From Streptomyces afghaniensis 772 (GTDB taxonomy: Bacteria > Actinomycetota > Actinomycetes > Streptomycetales > Streptomycetaceae): DNA of 35,890 bases. The translations under genes were made by a program, and so were the position numbers. The stretch lies in contig KE354153.1 of assembly GCA_000415505.1 (NCBI GenBank), positions 1 to 35,890 of the forward strand. Direction: 5' to 3'. This document shows, one piece after another, positions 1-7,714 of this stretch; positions within the stretch are counted from its first letter, which is position 1; the number at the start of each line of letters is the position of its first letter. A model generated the notes under the pieces. That model was not told where the DNA came from. It saw only the letters and a program-made list of their open reading frames with translations, and made no database searches.

Positions 1-43
1 TGAACAGCCTGCCCGGTTCGATGTGCGGTCGCTGCACGCTCAT
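1..43 (-). CDS. possible 5' end of a leftward gene, cut by the window edge
   Basis: On the minus strand an ATG at 43-41 opens a frame (MSVQRPHIEPGRLF) that stays open to the left edge. A GGGAGG stretch lies about 11 bases upstream of the ATG. Only 14 codons are visible, so no family can be named and the call rests on the ribosome-binding-site-like spacing alone. Confidence 0.25.
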   Translation of the reverse strand, partial: MSVQRPHIEPGRLF

Positions 44-335
44 GGCCCGCTCGCCCTCCCGGTGCGGCGCTCAGCCGTCACCGTGCTCACGCCGGTCGCG
101 CCACTGCGGCCGACAGGTTTTCGGATGATGGCCCAGCGGTGCCCGCCTGGACAGAGACCCGGGAGACGAGCGCCGGAAGTGAGGACGAATGACGTATCCC
201 GAGCACGACGTTCAGCCTTGTCAGGTCGGCCTGCTGCCGAGTGGCGCGCCTTCGCGGTCCGTGCTCCCACCGGCCCGGCAGCTTTCCGTCCGATGGACCG
301 AGGAGAGTCAGGACATTCGTCGCTGTGCACAGATA
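44..335. other. non-coding or unassigned left-end stretch
   Basis: About 290 bases without a convincing gene. Frames are open on both strands, as expected at this GC content, but none has a ribosome binding site together with a recognisable protein. It probably holds the back-to-back promoters of the leftward gene at the edge and the secreted-protein gene that starts at 413. Confidence 0.4.
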
Positions 336-349
336 CTTGAACTCTCAAG
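336..349. promoter_or_regulatory. inverted repeat upstream of the secreted-protein gene
   Basis: CTTGA-actc-TCAAG is a perfect 5+4+5 inverted repeat 63 bases before the ATG at 413. It starts within ATACTTGAA (333-341). The same nine bases recur before the YceI gene at 17315-17323, so one regulator, for example of the MarR type, may read both. The position suits an operator. The regulator is not identified. Confidence 0.4.
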
Positions 350-412
350 AATTGGCCCAGGAGCCCAGCCGGACCGGCACGGCCCGTCTTGTTTTCCGTG
401 GAAGGACGATCG

Positions 413-1357
413 ATGACAAGTTCTCTCGCACGCAGGCAGCTTCTCGGCGCGGGCATCGCCCTGGGAGCGACGGCCCTGATCGGTGGTACGGCACAGGCCG
501 CCCCGGGCACCGCCAGATCCTGGCCCGGGGAGTTCTCGCTGCCCAACGGCTGGGGGCCGGAGGGAGTCGCGATCGGCTCCGCGCCGTACGCCTACTTCGG
601 ATCGATCGCCACCGGCGGCGTGTACCGGGTGAACCTCGCGAACGGCAAGGGCAAGGTCGTCCACCGCGGCCTGGGGCGCATGACGGTCGGCCTGAAGGTC
701 GACTCCTGGGGCCGGCTGTTCCTGGCCGGCGGCAGCAGTGGCGAACTGCGGGTCGTGGACGCGCACAGTGGTGCGCTGCTCGCCAACCACGTGGTCGCCG
801 GAGAGAACAGTTTCGTCAACGACGTCCTGCTCACCCGCGACGCCGCCTGGTTCACCGAGTCGTTCAGCGCGCGGCTGTTCAAGCTGCCCCTGGGCAGGCA
901 GGGCCGCATCGGCGCCCCGGAGAGCCTCACGCTGAGCGGTGACTGGGTGCAGTCCGGTTTCACGTCCAACGGCATCTCACTCACCCCCGACGGCAGCGCC
1001 CTGCTCGTCACCAACGCGGCCGTGGAGGGCGGTTCGCTGATGCGCGTCAACCCCCGCACCGGCGTGGCCCGCAAGGTGGACCTGGGTGACACGGCGCTGC
1101 CCAGCGGCGACGGGCTGGTGCTCATCGGCCGCACTCTCTACGTGGTCCAGCCCAACCCCAACCAGGTGGACGTGATCCGGCTCAACCGGTCGGGCACAAG
1201 GGGCACCGCGATCGGGGTGATCAGGGACGACCGCTTCGACCTGCCCACCACGGCCGCCGCGTACAAGGGTCGGCTTTACCTGCCCAACTCCCGCTTCACC
1301 ACCCCGGGCCGGGACGAGAACACCCCTTACAACGCGGTGTCCGTGCCGTTGGTGTGA
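413..1357 (+). CDS. secreted beta-propeller-like (SMP-30/NHL-type) protein
   Basis: A 314-residue protein. The ATG at 413 is chosen over an in-frame TTG at 389 because GGAAGG at 400-405 gives ideal spacing. The N-terminus carries twin arginines (LARRQLLGAG) followed by a hydrophobic stretch and an AQA-A cleavage site near residue 30, so export by the Tat or Sec route is likely. The mature part has repeated strand-turn units such as GGVYRVNLANGKGKV, LFLAGGSSGELRVVD and LYVVQPNPNQVDVIRLN, resembling SMP-30/gluconolactonase or NHL six-bladed propellers. Substrate is unknown; lactonase-like or purely binding roles are both possible. It ends at a strong hairpin facing the aldehyde dehydrogenase remnant. 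Export and fold are fairly secure, function is not. Confidence 0.8.
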   Translation: MTSSLARRQLLGAGIALGATALIGGTAQAAPGTARSWPGEFSLPNGWGPEGVAIGSAPYAYFGSIATGGVYRVNLANGKGKVVHRGLGRMTVGLKVDSWGRLFLAGGSSGELRVVDAHSGALLANHVVAGENSFVNDVLLTRDAAWFTESFSARLFKLPLGRQGRIGAPESLTLSGDWVQSGFTSNGISLTPDGSALLVTNAAVEGGSLMRVNPRTGVARKVDLGDTALPSGDGLVLIGRTLYVVQPNPNQVDVIRLNRSGTRGTAIGVIRDDRFDLPTTAAAYKGRLYLPNSRFTTPGRDENTPYNAVSVPLV

Positions 1358-1366
1358 CGTACGGCC

Positions 1367-1419
1367 GGAGCACGGCTTGCCCCTGTCCGCTCGAAGCGGG
1401 CCGGGTCCAGCCGTGCTCC
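1367..1419. terminator. bidirectional hairpin terminator between convergent genes
   Basis: GGAGCACGGCT (1367-1377) pairs perfectly with AGCCGTGCTCC (1409-1419), an 11-base stem. The loop holds a second hairpin, CCGCT-cga-AGCGG (1387-1399). It sits between two converging stop codons (1357 on plus, 1426 on minus), the expected place for a shared terminator in a high-GC genome where U-tracts are often missing. Confidence 0.7.
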
Positions 1420-1425
1420 CGGTTT

Positions 1426-2067
1426 CTATCCGTGCGTCGTGATGGTGTGCGCTTCGGTGAAGGAGAGCAGACCCTCGGGGCCCATCTCGCGTCCGATACC
1501 GCTCTGCCGGAAGCCGCCGAACGGAGCCCGGTCGTCGCACGCGACGGCGTTGGCTTGATTGATCCAGGTGGTACCGGTACGCAGTCGTTCCGCGAGGGCG
1601 GCCGCACGGGCGGGATCGCCGCTCCACACCGAGGAGCACAGCCCCGACCAGTCGTTGTTGACCCGGTCCACCACGGAATCGATGTCGTCGAAGGGCAGGA
1701 TCGGCAGGGCGGGGCCGAACTGTTCCTCGGTGACGATCCGCAGGCCGGTGTCCGGGTCGAGGACGAGGGTGGGGCGCAGATAGTGGCCCTTGGAGGTGGC
1801 CACGCCGGGGGCCAGGGTGCCCAGTTCCCGCACCTCGGCTCCGGCTCCGGCCGCCTGGGCGAGCATGGCCGCCACCTTGTCGCGCTGGGCGGCGCTGTTG
1901 AGGGGGCCCATGGTCGAGGCAGGATCGTCTCCGGGCCCCACACGCTGGGTGTCGAGGGCGGAGGAGAGCGCGTCGACGAGTTCGTCGTAGCGGGAGCGGT
2001 GGACGTACACCCGCTTGACGGCCATGCAGACCTGGCCGCTCGTCAGGAAGGCGCCCTGGACTGCGGG
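1426..2067 (-). pseudogene. aldehyde dehydrogenase, C-terminal half only
   Basis: The last ~213 codons of an NAD(P)-dependent aldehyde dehydrogenase of the aromatic-aldehyde type. Homology begins at GAFLTSGQVCMAVKRVYVH, so the catalytic cysteine (codon 2026-2028) and everything after it are present: EEQFGPALPILPF, the WINQANAV segment and the PFGGFRQSGIGRE motif near the end. The family is normally about 480 residues. The whole coenzyme-binding N-terminal half, the start codon and the promoter are missing. The frame stays open upstream but its residues there look random. The break lies at about 2058-2072, directly against a truncated IclR regulator on the other strand. A deletion that removed the 5' halves of a divergent regulator/dehydrogenase pair explains both. 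It should be enzymatically dead. Confidence 0.85.
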
Positions 2068-2069
2068 CT

Positions 2070-2293
2070 CGTGGGTGGGCGCTGACGGACCAACAGCTGG
2101 CGCCCGGCATTCGGTCGGTCGCGCCCCGTTGCGTGACGGCTCCGGCCAGGTCATCGCGGCACTCAACGTCAACTGCCACGCGGCCGAGACATCGGTCGAG
2201 CGGCTTGTCGAGGAGCATCTACCGCTGCTGTTGCAGACCGCGGGAGACATCAGCGCGGATTTCGCCCGCGTCGCGGCCGTCCCGCAGACCTGA
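2070..2293 (+). pseudogene. IclR-family regulator, C-terminal remnant with frameshift
   Basis: Residues RGWALTDQQLAPGIRSVA (about 2070-2123) are typical of the effector-binding domain of PcaR/PobR-type IclR regulators. The match then jumps frame (near 2124-2125) into PLRDGSGQVIAALNVN, ending VERLVEEHLPLLLQTAGDI and a stop at 2291-2293. The pattern equals the family's C-terminal 70 or so residues with one base lost in the RSVA-x-PLRD segment. The winged-helix domain and most of the effector domain are gone. It abuts the truncated aldehyde dehydrogenase, so both were probably cut by one deletion. The original pair would have been a regulator and a divergent aromatic-aldehyde dehydrogenase. Confidence 0.75.
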
Positions 2294-2347
2294 GCAGCCA
2301 GTTGCCCCTGGCACGGACCTGAGGGCCGTAGGAGGGCCGCGTGCGCG

Positions 2348-3259
2348 TCACGCCTCCTCAACGGCTTCCAGATCGAGGGGTGTGGGCCTGAAGTCCTGGA
2401 GTCGGTCCGCATAGGCGCCTGAGAAGAGTTCCGCGACCGATCCGGCGGTCCAGCCGCCCCGCCCGAACCGCTCCTCGACCTCACCGGGGTGCGTCCACAG
2501 GGCGATCCGGTCGCCTCCCGCCGCGATGGCCTGTCCGGTGACGTGGGCCGACTCCTTGGACGCGAGGTACACGATCACCGGTGCCACGTCTTCCGGCGAT
2601 CCCAGCCCCTGCCGCCGGATGGCGTCGGGAACGGGCTCCCCGGCATCGACCTTCGCCACGAGGTCACCGACCCGGGGCATGGTCGCCACCATGCGGGTCA
2701 GCGCGGTCGGCACGATGGCGTTGACGGTGACATCGATCTTCGCGAGCTCGAGCGCCCAGGTGCGCGTCATCGCGACGATCGCGCCCTTGGACGCCGAGTA
2801 CGCGGTCTGGCCGAAGCTGGCGCGCTGCCCAGCCGGTGATCCCACCAGGATGAGACGACCGCCCTCGCCCTGTTCGCGGAAGCGGGCAGCCGCCGCGCGA
2901 CCGCAGGTGAACGTACCGCGCAGATGGCTGTCGACGACGAGGTCGAAGTCGTCGTCGGTGGTGTTGCGCAGGGTCCGGTCGCGCAGCGCACCGGCGTTGG
3001 TGACCATCACGTCCAGTCGGCCGAACTCGTCGACCGCGCGCCGCACCAGCGCGTCGGCGAACTCGGAACCTCCGACCGCACCGACATGGGCGACGGCCGT
3101 TCCGCCCGCGTCCGTGATCAGGTCGGCCGTCTCCGTGGCCACATCGGCGTCCAGGTCGTTCACGACGACGGCGGCACCCGCCGCGGCCATCGCGCGAGCA
3201 TAGGAACGTCCCAGGCCTCGGCCCGAACCTGTGACAATGGCGACTTTGCCGTCGAGCAT
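2348..3259 (-). CDS. short-chain dehydrogenase/reductase, hydroxyacyl-CoA dehydrogenase-like
   Basis: A 303-residue SDR. The glycine motif TGSGRGLG (about residues 10-17), the NAG motif (TNAGALRD) and the Ser...Tyr-x3-Lys triad (GSPAGQ... TAYSASKGA) are all intact. The residue after strand beta-2 is Asp (VVNDLDAD), which favours NAD(H). The C-terminal extension after GGDRIALWTHPGEV resembles SDRs related to the dehydrogenase part of peroxisomal multifunctional enzyme 2, so a 3-hydroxyacyl-CoA or related secondary alcohol is a plausible substrate. The start ATG follows GGAGGA with good spacing. It stands alone between the remnant pair and the two-component system, reading the same way as the latter. 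Family is secure, substrate is inferred. Confidence 0.85.
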   Translation of the reverse strand: MLDGKVAIVTGSGRGLGRSYARAMAAAGAAVVVNDLDADVATETADLITDAGGTAVAHVGAVGGSEFADALVRRAVDEFGRLDVMVTNAGALRDRTLRNTTDDDFDLVVDSHLRGTFTCGRAAAARFREQGEGGRLILVGSPAGQRASFGQTAYSASKGAIVAMTRTWALELAKIDVTVNAIVPTALTRMVATMPRVGDLVAKVDAGEPVPDAIRRQGLGSPEDVAPVIVYLASKESAHVTGQAIAAGGDRIALWTHPGEVEERFGRGGWTAGSVAELFSGAYADRLQDFRPTPLDLEAVEEA

Positions 3260-3401
3260 GCTGTCCTCCTGGACGGGGGCGATAGGGCGACTCCCCTGAG
3301 CGTAGGAACGCCTGGGCCCGTGAGGATCCCGCTGATGACGGCACCTGCGGCCGACCTGTGTCCCGGCCGGTCCGGGACATCCGTCGCGGTCGGCAGGGCG
3401 G

Positions 3402-4211
3402 TCAGCCCTTCGGGGGCACCAGTCCTTGCCGCACCGCGAGCAACGCGGCCTGGGTGCGGGAGGTGAGCCGGAGTTTGCGCAGTACGTTGCTCACGTGGGT
3501 GCGGGCGGTGCGCTCGCTGATCACCAGCTCGTCGGCGATCTGCTGGTTCGAGCGGCCCTCGGCGACGAGCACGAGGACGTCGCGTTCCCGGCTGGTGAGC
3601 GAGGCGAGCCCGGTCGGCGGCGAAACGATCTCCTGGGTGAGTCCTCTGGCCACCTCGGGGTCGAGGAAGACCTCGCCCCGGGCGGCCGCGCGGATCGCGG
3701 CGACCACCTCGCTTGCGTCGGCGTCCTTGAGCAGGTAGCCGGCGGCCCCCTGCGCGAGCGCCGCATGAACGCGTTCCATCTCGCCGAAGCTGGTGAGCAC
3801 CACAAGTCGGAGACCAGGGTGGCGCTGCTTGATCGCTCCGATCGCCGTCGCCCCGTCCATCTTGGGCATGAGCAGGTCGATCAGGACCACGTCCGGCAGT
3901 TCCTGGTGAGCGGCCATCGCGTCGAGCCTGGTGAGTGCCTCCTGGCCGTCGGCGGCCTCCGCGGCCACTTCCATGTCGTCCAGGACTTCGAGGTAGGCGC
4001 GGATTCCGCGGCGTACGACGGCGTGGTCGTCGACGATCAGGACCCGGACCGGGCGGGGTTCTCGGTTCCCCGGAGCGGAACCGCCGATGGGATGCTCCCT
4101 GATCCCTCCGAGCCCGGGGGCGACTCCGGCACTCGTACGGGAAGGGGTATGACGACCCGTACGGTCGTGCCGCTCCTGGCGCCGGATCTGATCCTCATGG
4201 TGCCGCCCCAT
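3402..4211 (-). CDS. NarL/LuxR-type response regulator (start uncertain)
   Basis: The recognisable protein spans codons from 4049 down to 3402. A receiver domain begins VRVLIVDDHAVVRRG, has the phospho-acceptor Asp in DVVLIDLLMPKMDG and the conserved Lys in GYLLKDAD. A LuxR-type helix-turn-helix follows (LTSRERDVLVLVAEGRSNQQ, then ISERTARTHVSNVLRKL). It would receive phosphate from the histidine kinase encoded just upstream and bind DNA. Oddity: between the receiver and the ATG at 4211 there is no in-frame ATG, GTG or TTG, so the shortest standard start adds a 54-residue tail overlapping the kinase's ATPase region. Either translation starts at a non-standard codon near 4050, or an indel in the kinase/regulator overlap hides the real start. 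The regulator itself is secure. Confidence 0.8.
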   Translation of the reverse strand: MGRHHEDQIRRQERHDRTGRHTPSRTSAGVAPGLGGIREHPIGGSAPGNREPRPVRVLIVDDHAVVRRGIRAYLEVLDDMEVAAEAADGQEALTRLDAMAAHQELPDVVLIDLLMPKMDGATAIGAIKQRHPGLRLVVLTSFGEMERVHAALAQGAAGYLLKDADASEVVAAIRAAARGEVFLDPEVARGLTQEIVSPPTGLASLTSRERDVLVLVAEGRSNQQIADELVISERTARTHVSNVLRKLRLTSRTQAALLAVRQGLVPPKG

Positions 4212-5689
4212 CGCTCTGTCCTTTCCCGCATGGTCCTCAGTCCGTAGCCGTGGTGTCCGGTGACAGTGGCCGCCTCGCCGTCCTCGTTCTCCTGTGCGGC
4301 CCGTCGCCCGCCGGATTCCGTGACCCCGCGGCCGTCGTCGCGGATGGCGGCGGTCAGGGTGTGGTCGTGTACGGCGAGGCGGATGGTGACGGTGGTGGCC
4401 TCCGCGTGCTTGACCACGTTGTGGATGGCCTCCCCGACGATCCGGTACATGTCCTCGGCCAGTTCCGGTTCGACCGTGTCCACTTGCTGTCCGCACTCCA
4501 GCCGGATGCTGAGGCCCGTCCGGTTCTCGGTGCTTTTGACGAGCGTGGTCACCGCGTCCTCGAGGCCGAGCCGGAGGGAGGAGGCGGGACGTAGTTCGTG
4601 CACCATGGCCCTCAGGTCGGCGAGGACGGTTCGCGAGAGGGTCCCGACCTCGTCCGCGAAGGCGCGGACCGCTTCCGCCGGCACCGCTTCGTCCCGCGCG
4701 CCCAGCACTCCCACGGCGTTGGCCTGCATGCCGATGGAGAACACCTGCTGCACGATCGAGTCGTGCAGGTCGCGGGCGAGGCGCTGACGCTCGTTGCGGC
4801 GGGCGCCCTCGCGCTCACGCTGAAGCAGCGTGGCGTAGTCGACGGCGAGGGCGGCCTGTTCCGCCATGGCGGCGAGGAACTCCAGGGTCCGGCTCCCGAT
4901 CTCCTGCCCGGGGGCGAAGTAGGCGTTCAGCACCCCTTCGGGACGACCGCGCGCCATCAACGGCACACTGACGAAGGAGTCCCAGTTCAGCTCCCCGAGG
5001 TAGGCGTGCAGCGGTTCCCAGGCCGGGTCCTCGAGGATCTGGGCCCACCGGTGCGGGACGACGATCGGCCTGCGCTCCTTCAGGGTGTCCAGCATGCACA
5101 GCCGGGCGCCCCGGTCACGGCACTCCAGCAGACGGTCGAGGAACGCGTCCCAGTGGCGCAGTCCCGCGGAGCCCATCAGCCGCAGTTCCCGGCCTGTGCT
5201 GTCGAGGGTGAGGATCTGCACGCCCGCCAGGCCGTCCGCCTGGACGATCTGCTGGGCCACAGCGTCCAGTGTGGAGCCGAGCGAGCCCTCCGAGGCCAGT
5301 GCGATCGACGTCCGGGCGATCGCCGCGATCCTGCGCTGCCGGTGCCATTCGTCGGTGACGTCGCGGAACGACACCACCGTCAACTTCGGGTCGGCCGGCA
5401 GACTGCGGGCGCGGTACGCGAACTCGCGTCGGGGTCCGCGGGCGGGCTCCCAGTGGGCCACCTGCTCGTCCGACCGGACCTCCAGCAGCCCCGCGCGGCA
5501 CTCGGCGGCTCCCTCCACCAGGGTGAACGGGGACGGCGCACCGATGAGGTCGCCCTCTGTGTCCGCCCGAAGCAGCGCGGCCGCCGCCGGGTTCAGCCGT
5601 ACGAACCGGCCCACGCAGTCCAGAACGGCGAGGCCGTCCGGCGCGACGGCGGCGATGTCGTCCCACCCCACGAGCGGCGACGCGGACAT
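4037..5689 (-). CDS. sensor histidine kinase, PAS-GAF-HisKA_3-HATPase
   Basis: A 550-residue soluble kinase with no membrane segment. Residues ~10-115 resemble a PAS domain (AVLDCVGRFVRLNPAAAALL). Residues ~135-290 form a GAF-like domain (VSVPLMARGRPEGVLNAYF). The dimerisation/phospho-acceptor segment ERQRLARDLHDSIVQQVF puts the phosphorylated His at about 309. The ATPase part has the N box EAIHNVVKHA (~420-429), the G1 box DDGRG (~451-455) and GYGLRTMRERTERWGG (~481-496). It should autophosphorylate on a cytosolic signal sensed by PAS or GAF and pass phosphate to the overlapping response regulator. The ATG at 5689 follows GGGAG. The 370-base gap to the divergent acyl-CoA synthetase holds two palindromes, so that synthetase is a candidate target. 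Confidence 0.9.
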   Translation of the reverse strand: MSASPLVGWDDIAAVAPDGLAVLDCVGRFVRLNPAAAALLRADTEGDLIGAPSPFTLVEGAAECRAGLLEVRSDEQVAHWEPARGPRREFAYRARSLPADPKLTVVSFRDVTDEWHRQRRIAAIARTSIALASEGSLGSTLDAVAQQIVQADGLAGVQILTLDSTGRELRLMGSAGLRHWDAFLDRLLECRDRGARLCMLDTLKERRPIVVPHRWAQILEDPAWEPLHAYLGELNWDSFVSVPLMARGRPEGVLNAYFAPGQEIGSRTLEFLAAMAEQAALAVDYATLLQREREGARRNERQRLARDLHDSIVQQVFSIGMQANAVGVLGARDEAVPAEAVRAFADEVGTLSRTVLADLRAMVHELRPASSLRLGLEDAVTTLVKSTENRTGLSIRLECGQQVDTVEPELAEDMYRIVGEAIHNVVKHAEATTVTIRLAVHDHTLTAAIRDDGRGVTESGGRRAAQENEDGEAATVTGHHGYGLRTMRERTERWGGTMRIRSGARSGTTVRVVIPLPVRVPESPPGSEGSGSIPSAVPLRGTENPARSGS

Positions 5690-5862
5690 GACCGATCTCC
5701 CTCAACATCGACGAAGAACCCGCCCCGCAGACCTGCTGTGCGACAGGGACGCGTTCGAAAACCGCGGGCCTGCGTCGTACGCGTCGGCCGGTTCGGAGAC
5801 GAAGGCGACTGGCGCCCGGCCACAGCATCGTAGCCCGGCGTATTCGAGGTGGTCCTACGTCA

Positions 5863-5888
5863 TTCGACCTGTTCGTCGGCAGGTCGAA
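5863..5888. promoter_or_regulatory. operator-like inverted repeat
   Basis: TTCGACCTG (5863-5871) and CAGGTCGAA (5880-5888) form a perfect 9-base inverted repeat with an 8-base spacer, 26 bases in all, about 175 bases before the kinase gene and 170 before the ligase gene. ATTCGA also occurs just upstream at 5852-5857, near a weaker copy of the half-site. A dimeric regulator such as the neighbouring NarL-type protein could bind here. Binding is an inference from symmetry and position. Confidence 0.5.
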
Positions 5889-5955
5889 GCGCCGAGCCGC
5901 TTCAGTCATTGCTCGCGTTCCCCGCGGGGAGGGCGCCTGCCTAGGTTGAGAGGAC

Positions 5956-5995
5956 GCCCCGCGGATCGTTACTCCCCCGAAAGGATCCGCGGGGC
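5956..5995. promoter_or_regulatory. 12-base inverted repeat in the synthetase leader
   Basis: GCCCCGCGGATC (5956-5967) and GATCCGCGGGGC (5984-5995) are perfectly complementary with a 16-base spacer, 64 bases before the GTG at 6060. It could be an operator, or a stable hairpin in the 5' leader of the acyl-CoA synthetase message. It has no U-tract, so a simple terminator is less likely. Confidence 0.5.
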
Positions 5996-6059
5996 CCTAC
6001 GAGCGGCCTGCTCAGCCGTGCGCTCCGCGTAAGCCATCGAGGACGAGGAGGTCCGAGAC

Positions 6060-7700
6060 GTGAACGTGTCCATCGGCACGATCTGGGAGGCGGTCTGCCG
6101 CGCGCTGCCCGATGCCGTCGCCATCACGGAACCCGGTCGTGGGACCACGTACCGGGAGTTCGACGAGCGCGCGTCACGGCTGGCCGCCGCACTGGAAGCC
6201 GTCGGGGTGGGCGAGGGCCACACCGTGGCCTGCTATCTGTACAACGGCGCCGCCTACCTGGAGACGGTCTTCGCCGCCTTCAAGCTCGGTGCCATACCGG
6301 TGAACGCCAACTACCGCTACACCGGCGAGGAACTTTCCGAACTCCTGACCGACGCCGACGCCGCCGCGGTCGTCTTCAGCGGCGCCCTGGCCGACCGCGT
6401 CACGCATGCCGCGAAGCATGTGCGCACACTGAAGCTGCTGGTGAGGGTGGGCGAGCCGCCCGCCGACGGTCCGGGCGGGCCCACGGTGCCCGAACTGGAG
6501 GAGCTGCTGACCGCGCACCCGCCGCGCGAGCCTCAGCGACGGCCCGGAACGGACCAGCTGTTCATGTACACCGGCGGGACCACGGGCAAGCCGAAGGGCG
6601 TCATATGGCAGCTGAGCGACCTGCTGCGCGCCCACGTGGTCCCGTTCTACCACCCGCTCGGAGTCACCGAACTTCCCGCAAGCCTCGACGAGGCCGTGGC
6701 CGTCGCCGTCAAGGCACGCCACGAAGGCCGCGCGCCGACCACGATGCCCGTCGTACCCCTGATGCACGCCACCGGGCTGTTCAACACCATGGGCGCCCTG
6801 ATGACAGGAGGCCGGGCGGTCACCCCACGAGCGGGCGGCCTCGACCCGGAACATGTCTGGCACATGATCGCCGAGCAGCGGGTCGATACGGCCATCATCG
6901 CGGGCAACGCCGTGTGCCGCCCGCTCGTCGACGAACTCCTGCGGGCTGAGAAAGCCGGGACGCCGCACGACCTGCGCTCGTTGCGCAGGATGATCAGCTC
7001 CGGCACCGCGCTCAGCGATCCGCTCAAGAGGGCACTGCACGAACGTGCCGACATCACCATCACCGAAGCCATCGCATCGAGCGAAGGGGGCCCTTTCGCC
7101 TTCGCGATCACCTCCTCGGTAGAGGATCTGCCCTCGCGTTTCCGCCCCGTTCCGGCGACGCGGGTGATCGGCTCCGATGACCGCTTTCTCGAACCAGGCA
7201 GCGACGAGACGGGCGTCCTCGCCTATTGCGGGCCCATGCCGCTCGGCTACTACAAGGACACCGAGAAGAGCGCGAAGGCATACCGCACCATCGAAGGGGT
7301 CCGGCACGCGATCCCCGGCGACCTGGCTCGAATCGAAGCCGACGGCGCGATCCGGTTCCTCGGGCGCGGCTCGGGCGTGATCAACACGGGCGGGGAGAAG
7401 GTGCACCCGCAGGAGGTGGAGAACGTACTGCTGGGGCATCCGGAGGTGACGGACTGTGCCGTCGTCGGCGTCCCCGACGAGACCTGGGGCGAGCGTGTGG
7501 CGGCCGTCGTGGCGGTCCGGCCGGGCAGTACCGTCACCGGCGACGAACTGCGCGACCTGGTCCGGCAGAGTCTCGCCGGGTACAAGGTGCCGCGTTCCAT
7601 CGTCCTGACGGACAGACTGCCGCGGACCCCGACCGGCAAGCTCGAGACCGCCTGGGCCAGGAAGACGGCCCAGGAAGCCGGCTCGGGCGACGGAATGTGA
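6060..7700 (+). CDS. acyl-CoA synthetase (AMP-forming)
   Basis: A 546-residue adenylate-forming enzyme that would activate a carboxylic acid to its CoA thioester through an acyl-AMP. Motifs in order: the phosphate-binding loop MYTGGTTGKPKGV (~170-182), a second core motif region ITEAIASSEGG, the hinge stretch FLGRGSGVINTGGEKVHPQE, and the C-terminal lysine motif PRTPTGKLE near residue 530. Length is normal for the family. The GTG start follows AGGAGG eight bases upstream. The gene faces the divergent two-component system and converges on the GntR gene with only a 14-base gap. The sequence style is that of FadD3/FadD19-like actinobacterial ligases acting on cyclic or bulky acids, but the substrate cannot be read from the sequence. 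Confidence 0.88.
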   Translation: MNVSIGTIWEAVCRALPDAVAITEPGRGTTYREFDERASRLAAALEAVGVGEGHTVACYLYNGAAYLETVFAAFKLGAIPVNANYRYTGEELSELLTDADAAAVVFSGALADRVTHAAKHVRTLKLLVRVGEPPADGPGGPTVPELEELLTAHPPREPQRRPGTDQLFMYTGGTTGKPKGVIWQLSDLLRAHVVPFYHPLGVTELPASLDEAVAVAVKARHEGRAPTTMPVVPLMHATGLFNTMGALMTGGRAVTPRAGGLDPEHVWHMIAEQRVDTAIIAGNAVCRPLVDELLRAEKAGTPHDLRSLRRMISSGTALSDPLKRALHERADITITEAIASSEGGPFAFAITSSVEDLPSRFRPVPATRVIGSDDRFLEPGSDETGVLAYCGPMPLGYYKDTEKSAKAYRTIEGVRHAIPGDLARIEADGAIRFLGRGSGVINTGGEKVHPQEVENVLLGHPEVTDCAVVGVPDETWGERVAAVVAVRPGSTVTGDELRDLVRQSLAGYKVPRSIVLTDRLPRTPTGKLETAWARKTAQEAGSGDGM

Positions 7701-7714
7701 CTGTGGCGTCTGCC

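Larger units (their letters stand above)
5690..6059. other. 370-base divergent intergenic region
   Basis: Lies between the divergent kinase and acyl-CoA synthetase genes. It contains no gene but two good inverted repeats (5863-5888 and 5956-5995), listed separately. Promoters for both directions must lie here; no confident -35/-10 pair could be assigned. Confidence 0.6.

Noticed and set aside
977-2218. Long minus-strand open frame (413 codons) opposite the secreted protein and across the dehydrogenase remnant
   Set aside because: Residues are Arg/Gly/His-rich with no family resemblance, and it crosses the terminator hairpin. It is a GC-driven shadow of the real genes.
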